Shown here: one piece after another, positions 59,153 through 64,000 of the stretch | Layout: each line of letters opens with the position of its first letter | How positions within the stretch are numbered: the stretch's first letter is position 1 | Source: a bacterium | GTDB lineage: Bacteria > Oederibacteriota > CAKKQC01 | Direction of reading: 5' to 3' | DNA length: 64,000 bases | Assembly: GCA_919901855.1 (NCBI GenBank) | Contig: CAKKQC010000002.1 | Coordinates: 56,891-120,890, forward strand | Translations under genes and position numbers: made by a program | Notes under the pieces: generated by a model | What the model saw: only the letters and a program-made list of their open reading frames with translations | Told to the model about the DNA's origin: nothing | The model's database searches: none

Positions 59153-59563
59153 ACGAAGCGGATCGCGCCGTGGCTGGCGGGGCTCGCGCTCGTCCTCGCG
59201 GCCTGCGGCGGCCCGCGCGACCGGATCCGGTCCGCCCTCGCCGATCCCGCGCTCCCGGACGATCCGGCGCGGACGAGGGTCTACCAGAAGCCTCCGGTAG
59301 CGATGCTGGCGGCGGCGCGCAAGGCGCTGGACGAGCGCGGGTTCCGGGTGGGGGAAAGCCGCCGCACGGCGCGGGGGAGCTGGTTCGTGGCCGAGCTCAG
59401 GGGCGCGGCGGTCGGGATCGAGACGTCGAAGGGCGTAGGCGTCCTCGTGCGCGCCGCCGCCGGGGGCCTCACGCGGGTCAGCGTCGTTTCGCAGACCACG
59501 GACACCCCCGCCGCCATCCACATCTGGATCGCGAACGCGCTCTCCGGGACCGCGCCGCAATAA
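59153..59563 (+). CDS. Small lipoprotein without a standard start codon
   Basis: In this frame the sequence encodes KRIAPWLAGLALVLAAC, a near-perfect lipoprotein signal with lipobox LVLAAC, then a small alpha/beta domain ending in VSVVSQTTDTPAAIHIW. No ATG, GTG or TTG precedes the signal in frame; the codon in the right place is ACG 59153, one transition from ATG. An ACG start, a sequencing error or a decayed start are the options. The first standard start is ATG 59303, which would lose the signal. The gene lies between the PAS gene and pxpB. Confidence 0.6.
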   Translation, partial: TKRIAPWLAGLALVLAACGGPRDRIRSALADPALPDDPARTRVYQKPPVAMLAAARKALDERGFRVGESRRTARGSWFVAELRGAAVGIETSKGVGVLVRAAAGGLTRVSVVSQTTDTPAAIHIWIANALSGTAPQ

Positions 59564-59572
59564 CCGCTTTCC

Positions 59573-60292
59573 GTGATTGAGATCCGCCCCGCCGGGGACA
59601 CGGGCTGGCTGGTTTCCCTCGGCCGGGCCGCGCGCCCCGACGCCGTCACGGTCCGCCGGGTGCGGCGGCTCAAGGGGCGCGTCGACCGGGCGGCCCTGCC
59701 GGGCGTGATCGAGACCCACGTCGGGTACCGGTCCCTGCTCGTCTCGTACGATCCCGTCGCCGTGAACCCCGGGATCGTCCGCGACGGCCTCGACCGGATC
59801 GCGGCCGAGGAGGCGGCGGACGCCGATCCGGCCCAGGGATCGGGGGGGAGGGTGAAGCGGTTCGCACTCTGCACCTGTCCCGCCTGCGCGACCGACCGGG
59901 ACTCCATCTCGCGCCTTACCGGCCTCGGCTGGGACGAGGTCGTGCGCCGGTACTGCGCGGTCACCTTCGAGGTCTGGGTCATGGGGTTCCAGCCGGGCTG
60001 TCCGTTCCTGGGACCGGTGCCCGGCGAGCTGAACCTGCCGCGGCTCGACGCGCCCCGGGTCCGGGTGCCCGCGGGTTCGGTCGGGATCGGCGGCTGGCAG
60101 ACCGGGATCTACGCATCTCCGTCGCCCAGCGGCTGGCGGCTTCTCGGCCGGACTCCGGCCGTCCTGTTCGATCCGCGGCGTAATCCGCCTAACCGGCTCG
60201 CGGTCGGCGACCGGGTGGTCTTCGAGCCGTCCGCCGACCACGTTGGGCTTCATGGCGGCGCGACGCTCTTCAGGAAGGAAGTGAGCCGATGA
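59573..60292 (+). CDS. pxpB: 5-oxoprolinase subunit PxpB / allophanate hydrolase subunit 1-like
   Basis: The 239-residue cyclophilin-like-domain protein (KipI/PxpB family) has IRPAGDTGWLVSLG at the start and the long conserved stretch FEVWVMGFQPGCPFLGPVP, then VPAGSVGIGGWQTGIYASPSPSGWRLLGRTP, given here as one region. PxpB and PxpC form part of the ATP-dependent 5-oxoprolinase, which recycles pyroglutamate to glutamate. The start is GTG 59573; its stop overlaps pxpC (ATGA). pxpA is not present in the window. Confidence 0.9.
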   Translation: MIEIRPAGDTGWLVSLGRAARPDAVTVRRVRRLKGRVDRAALPGVIETHVGYRSLLVSYDPVAVNPGIVRDGLDRIAAEEAADADPAQGSGGRVKRFALCTCPACATDRDSISRLTGLGWDEVVRRYCAVTFEVWVMGFQPGCPFLGPVPGELNLPRLDAPRVRVPAGSVGIGGWQTGIYASPSPSGWRLLGRTPAVLFDPRRNPPNRLAVGDRVVFEPSADHVGLHGGATLFRKEVSR

Positions 60293-61203
60293 GGGTCTTC
60301 CGCGTCGTCGAGGCCGGTCTGCTCACGACGGTCCAGGACCCGGGCCGGCCGGGCCACCGGGCCGCCGGCGTCGCGCCCGGCGGGGCGTTCGATCCCTTCG
60401 CGCTCCGGGCGGCGAATCGGCTTTGTGGGAATACCGAGCTCGCCGCCGCGCTCGAGGTAACGTACCGGGGCCCCCGGCTCGAGGCGCTCACGGACGCGGT
60501 GGTCGCCGTCTGCGGGGCCGACCTCTCCGCCACCGCGGACGGCCGGGTCGTGCCCCGGTGGCGCCCGGTCACGGTCCGGAAGGGCTCCGTGCTCTCCTTC
60601 GGGGCCAGGGTCTCCGGCTGCCGGGCGTACCTCGGGGTCGCGGGCGGACTGGGCGCGCCCGTGTTCATGCGTAGCCGCGCCACCGACGTGCGGTGCGGCC
60701 TCGGCGGGGTCGTGCTGGCGCCGGGCATGCTCCTCGAGACGGGCAAGCCCGGCGCCCCCAAGCTCGGGGACCTCAGCCCCCGCGTGCCCGCGATCTACGA
60801 CCCCCCGGGCGACCTCCGCGTCATCCCCGGGCCCGACCTCGAGGCGTTCCCGCCGGGGGCGCTCGAGGCCCTGCTCGCGGGCCCGTTCCGCGTCCACTCG
60901 GCGTCCGACCGCTCCGGCGTGCGGCTCACGGGCACGGCGATTCCGCGGTCCCCGGAGGACGTGCTGTCCGAGCCCGTGGCGTCGGGCCACATCCAGGTCC
61001 CGCCCGACGGCCGGCCGATCATCCTCGGCCCCGAGTGCGGGAGCATCGGCGGCTATCCGCGGATCGCGTGCCTCATCGCCGCCGACCTCCCGCGGCTGGC
61101 CCAGCTCCTGCCCAATGATCCGGTGAGGTTCTCGGCCGTGGACGTCGATGAGGCCCGGTGGCTGGACGCCGCCGCGCGGGCGCTGCTGGAAGCCCGACGC
61201 TGA
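60289..61203 (+). CDS. pxpC: 5-oxoprolinase subunit PxpC / biotin-dependent carboxyltransferase-like
   Basis: The 304-residue protein matches the KipA/PxpC family: VVEAGLLTTVQDPGRPGHRAAGV at the N-terminus, AFDPFALRAANRLCGN, CRAYLGVAGGLGAPVFM, then DRSGVRLTG and the late SEPVASGHIQVPPDGRPIILGP stretch. It is the usual partner of PxpB. ATG 60289 overlaps the pxpB stop. Without pxpA nearby the complex may use an unlinked subunit, or have an allophanate-type role. Confidence 0.92.
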   Translation: MRVFRVVEAGLLTTVQDPGRPGHRAAGVAPGGAFDPFALRAANRLCGNTELAAALEVTYRGPRLEALTDAVVAVCGADLSATADGRVVPRWRPVTVRKGSVLSFGARVSGCRAYLGVAGGLGAPVFMRSRATDVRCGLGGVVLAPGMLLETGKPGAPKLGDLSPRVPAIYDPPGDLRVIPGPDLEAFPPGALEALLAGPFRVHSASDRSGVRLTGTAIPRSPEDVLSEPVASGHIQVPPDGRPIILGPECGSIGGYPRIACLIAADLPRLAQLLPNDPVRFSAVDVDEARWLDAAARALLEARR

Positions 61204-61217
61204 GGATCGACCGTCGT

Positions 61218-63209
61218 ATGATGAGGGGAATGCACCCGCCGCGCGAGGCTCCGCTGACGCTCGCCCGTTCCCTGTTCCGGTTCACGCCGTCGCCCGCCGG
61301 GCCGGCCCGCCTGACCGTCCGCGCCTCCGCGCCGGCGCCGTTCGCGGTGACCCGCCGGATGTTCGGCAAGTTCACGGAGCATCTGGGGACGAACGTCTAC
61401 CAGGGCGCGTGGGCCCAGCTCGTCCTGAACCCGGGATGCGAGGGCCCGTCGGTCTGGGGCAATCCCTGGGGGAGCGCGGACGAGTCGCGGGCCCGGGTCA
61501 TCGGCCGGTACCAGAAGCGCTGGAGGATTTCGGGGTTCGAGCCCGAGCGGAGCGCGGCGGCGGGGTGCGGATTCTGGTGGGCGGCCACCGGCCGCGGCGG
61601 GCGGTTCGGCCTCGACGCCGGCGTCAACGGGACCTCGCAGCGGCTGGCCTCTATCGCGAAGGGCATCGCCGCCGTCGTCACCCCCGTCTTCGTGCCCGGG
61701 CACCGGTGCCGGTGGATCGAGGTCACCCTCTGGGCCAAGGCCCAGGGCGGGGCGCGACTCGAGATCGCGCTCGGTCCGCCGAATCCGGCGGCGGCGCCGT
61801 TCGCGTCCGCGCGGCTGAACGCGGGCCCCGAATGGCGGCGGCTGTCGGTCCGGCTCGCCGTGCCGCGGGGGAGCCTCCGCCGCGGGCGCCCGGCCTTCCT
61901 CTCCGTCCGCACGACCGGCGGCGGGATGGCGTGGGTGGATCAGGTCTTCGCGTTCCCCGCGGACCACCTCGACGGCTGGGACCCCGACGTGGTCCGGTAC
62001 GTTCGCGAGGCGGGCGTCTCGCTCATCCGGTTCCCGGGCGGCAACTTCGTTTCGGGCTACCGGTGGCGCGACGGGGTGGGCCCGGTCGACGCGCGCCCGG
62101 CGAAGCCCAACCCGGCGTGGGAGGGGGTCGAGTGGAACCACGTCGGAACCGAGGAGTGGCTCCGGTTCTGCGCGCTCGTGGGCGCGGAGCCCATGGTCTG
62201 CGTGAACGCCGGGGACGGCACCCCGGAGGAAGCCGCGGCCTGGGTGAGGTATTGCGGCCGCCGGGTCCGGCTCTGGGAGATCGGGAACGAGCTGTACGGG
62301 CGCTGGCAGATCGGGTGGACGGACGCGAAGGGCAACGCGGCCCGGTACGCGTCCTTCGCCCGGGCCATGCGGCGGGCGGACTCCGGCATCGAGCTCATCG
62401 GGTGCGGGGACACGCCCGAATGGAACGCCGAGCTCGTGCGGCGCAACAAGAAGACGATCCGGTCCATCTCGGTTCACTGGCTCCCGCTGCACGATCTGCC
62501 CGCCGACGCCGACCCCGAGGAGACGCACCTCGACATCCAGGGCGACGCGTCGGAGCTTGTCGAGCGGCGGCTCTGGCCGTGCGCGAAGCCTTTTGTCGAG
62601 GCGGGGCTGGCGCCCAAGCTCGCCCTTGACGAGCTCCAGATCCTGAACCGGTTCAACGCGACCACGATGGAGGCGCTGTTCTACGCCTCGATCATGCACC
62701 AGGCCGTCCGGGCCGGGTCCTTCGTGGAACTGCTCACGCACAGCGCGCTCATCAACCACGGCGGCGGGCTGGTCAAGGACTTGGGGGTCGTGGCGCCCCA
62801 GCCCGTGCACTGGGCCGTGCACCTCTACGGCACCCAGCCCGGCCGGCGTCCGGTCCCGGTCGAGGCGGTGGGGGAGGCGTTCGACAGCCCGGGCCGCCGG
62901 CTCCCGAAGGTCGCGGGCGTGCCGTGGCTCGACCCGCTCGCCCTGCTCTCGCGCGACCGCCGGTCGCTGGTCGTGCTGGTCGTGAACCGTCATCCCCGGA
63001 AGGCGATCCGGGCCGAGGTCGGGCTGGATGGATTCGCGGCCCATAGGGTCGAGGTCGCGCGGCTGGCGCCGCCGTCTCTCCTCGCGCGGGCGGACATCGC
63101 GCATCCAGATGCGTTACGTCCAAGGGCACGGACGTCGCGGGTTCCCCACGGACCGCTCCGGGTCTTGTTCCCGCGCTGTTCCATCACGCGGCTTATCTTC
63201 CGCCACTGA
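61218..63209 (+). CDS. GH51-type alpha-L-arabinofuranosidase
   Basis: The 663-residue protein carries the (beta/alpha)8 barrel of GH51: FRFTEHLG-like FGKFTEHLGTNVYQGAW near the start, LIRFPGGNFVSGYRW, the acid/base in LWEIGNELYGRW (Glu after Asn), and the nucleophile region ALDELQILNRFN (Glu in DEL). A carbohydrate-binding-like insert lies between 120 and 260. The C-terminal beta domain ends normally. It releases arabinose from arabinoxylan or arabinan side chains. Starts at ATG 61218, 61221 or 61230 cannot be separated; no signal peptide is evident. Confidence 0.9.
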   Translation: MMRGMHPPREAPLTLARSLFRFTPSPAGPARLTVRASAPAPFAVTRRMFGKFTEHLGTNVYQGAWAQLVLNPGCEGPSVWGNPWGSADESRARVIGRYQKRWRISGFEPERSAAAGCGFWWAATGRGGRFGLDAGVNGTSQRLASIAKGIAAVVTPVFVPGHRCRWIEVTLWAKAQGGARLEIALGPPNPAAAPFASARLNAGPEWRRLSVRLAVPRGSLRRGRPAFLSVRTTGGGMAWVDQVFAFPADHLDGWDPDVVRYVREAGVSLIRFPGGNFVSGYRWRDGVGPVDARPAKPNPAWEGVEWNHVGTEEWLRFCALVGAEPMVCVNAGDGTPEEAAAWVRYCGRRVRLWEIGNELYGRWQIGWTDAKGNAARYASFARAMRRADSGIELIGCGDTPEWNAELVRRNKKTIRSISVHWLPLHDLPADADPEETHLDIQGDASELVERRLWPCAKPFVEAGLAPKLALDELQILNRFNATTMEALFYASIMHQAVRAGSFVELLTHSALINHGGGLVKDLGVVAPQPVHWAVHLYGTQPGRRPVPVEAVGEAFDSPGRRLPKVAGVPWLDPLALLSRDRRSLVVLVVNRHPRKAIRAEVGLDGFAAHRVEVARLAPPSLLARADIAHPDALRPRARTSRVPHGPLRVLFPRCSITRLIFRH

Positions 63210-63454
63210 CCGGGGGGGTATCCGCTGGCTTACGGCCGCCCAGCGCGGCTTGCTGGATACGATCTGAGGGAGGGCCGGGGCCAAGCCGGGGTCAGGCCAT
63301 CCGGCAGGCCCGCTGTCCTGGACGAGGCCGAAACCAGCCTGCGTGCGTCGTTCATGCCTCCTCTTAGCGAGACGGACCGCCTGGATCTCGTGGAGGACGC
63401 GGGCGATAGACTCAACCGCTTCCTGGCGATAGAATTCGAAAGAAGGAGGACCGG
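63210..63454. other. Intergenic stretch with a coding-like remnant
   Basis: After the GH51 stop the same frame stays open and reads protein-like sequence near its end (ETSLRASFMPPLSETDRLDL, then EDAGDRLNRFLAIEFERR), stopping with TGA 63456-63458. Only an internal ATG (63354) could start it, giving 34 residues. It may be the 3' end of a decayed small gene. Its stop would overlap the next ATG (ATGA). Confidence 0.35.
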
Positions 63455-63661
63455 ATGAAGAAAGTCGAAGCGACCGGCGTGGTGCTGTGGGACACTTGCG
63501 CGGTCAAGGGAAAGAAGTGCACCGCCAAGGAGACCCCCGGCGCCGTGACGGCTGTCTGGGCGCCTCCGGGGCGCACGCAGACGAACGTGTGTCACGCATG
63601 CCTGAATGAACAGGTTGAGAAGGGTGCTTGGCAGATCGAGGGTGCGCGCGTATCCCGTTGA
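63455..63661 (+). CDS. Small cysteine-containing protein of unknown function
   Basis: The 68-residue product starts at ATG 63455 after GAAGGAGGACC, a strong ribosome-binding site. It contains CAVKGKKC and CHAC, which could form a small metal site, and a VWAPPGRTQTNVC strand. No family was recognised. It may be coupled to a short coding remnant upstream. Confidence 0.6.
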   Translation: MKKVEATGVVLWDTCAVKGKKCTAKETPGAVTAVWAPPGRTQTNVCHACLNEQVEKGAWQIEGARVSR

Positions 63662-64000
63662 GCTGTCCAGCCTGCCCATGCGGGAACGAGGTGAGGTCCG
63701 GAGCGTGAGAGAGTATTGAGGTGAAGCGGCAGCGTGCCCGTTCCCATCGTGCCATCACGAGGGCGATGAACCGCGTCGTCGCTCAGGTGGGTGGCAGACC
63801 GGCCCGCTTCACGCTCGCCGCCTCCCGGCGCGTCCTCGAACGAACGGAGTGGGTTTCACGTCGACCTGCCCATCTCGGACGGCGGCCGACGAGAGGGTGA
63901 AGGTGCTGGGTGTTGCACGGAGCTTGGCTGTCGGGGTCATTGAAGCCTAGCCTGAGTTCCGCAGTTGCGGGAGCGACATGACGGTTTTGCAGGGCTTTGG
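63662..64000. other. Right-edge stretch with no secure gene
   Basis: One open frame from GTG 63721 to TGA 63898-63900 encodes 59 Arg-rich residues with no recognisable domain and is not counted as a gene. The rest contains no RNA gene or repeat that I can identify. Any gene starting near the edge is cut off. Confidence 0.4.

Noticed and set aside
63721-63900. Arg-rich 59-residue open frame near the right edge
   Set aside because: No domain, weak start context, composition typical of chance frames.
1-64000. CRISPR arrays, tRNA and rRNA genes
   Set aside because: No regular short repeat-spacer series and no tRNA-like or rRNA-like sequence were noticed on either strand.

Overview
The window is very GC-rich, densely packed, environmental-bacterium chromosome. 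A Gram-negative cell plan is supported by an outer-membrane porin, a LolA-like carrier, an FtsX-type ABC exporter and an O-antigen-ligase-like protein. Four Gfo/Idh/MocA-family oxidoreductases or close relatives, a ThuA-like protein, a URO-D-family protein, HEAT-repeat and beta-helix secreted proteins and several glycoside hydrolases recall Planctomycetota/PVC or similar uncultivated carbohydrate-degrading lineages. The phylum itself cannot be fixed from this sequence. No rRNA, tRNA or CRISPR array was seen.

Layout. 1-4230: end of an NHL-repeat protein, then ptsH-ptsI, then tsaE-tsaB-rimI (tRNA t6A synthesis and S18 acetylation). 4300-9420: a secreted beta-propeller-like protein, a PilB/GspE ATPase, an O-antigen-ligase-like membrane protein with a coupled small secreted protein, and a HAD phosphatase. 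9507-14255: a membrane-anchored class III cyclase, a Gfo/Idh/MocA protein and a URO-D-family protein. 14368-16966: a large SPFH protein with four vault-like repeats plus a small membrane partner. 16994-20950: PIN and HicBA toxin-antitoxin pairs flanking an unusual FliG/MotA-like chimera, then dCMP deaminase and a nitroreductase. 21070-28956: carbohydrate metabolism (GH4, amidohydrolase, beta-helix protein, and a tightly overlapped isomerase/SDR/hexulose-phosphate synthase-like/MDR dehydrogenase operon).

28957-36730 is the accessory region: lower GC, a type II restriction-modification pair, an orphan HigA, debris of a PIN toxin and of a porin, a deleted beta-lactamase-family pseudogene and an AbiE toxin-antitoxin pair. 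Three copies of a porin 3' end (29078, 32225, 36730) mark its joints. 36729-43340 is an export cassette (ABC ATPase, two permeases, LolA-like carrier, porin). 46442-51689 is a five-gene split, archaeal/Thermotoga-style glutamate synthase operon. 51740-63209 holds more Gfo/Idh/MocA proteins, a HEAT-repeat protein, a GHL6-like hydrolase, a PAS protein, a lipoprotein, pxpB-pxpC and a GH51 arabinofuranosidase.

Two features stand out. One is a family of perfect or near-perfect palindromes (core TTTCGGCG-GA-CGCCGAAA, six copies) that sit between genes but also in frame inside genes, recalling Rickettsia palindromic elements. The other is the 18051-19406 gene, which joins an ankyrin-protein-type N-terminus, a FliG-C-like module and two MotA-cytoplasmic-loop-like modules in a protein without membrane segments.
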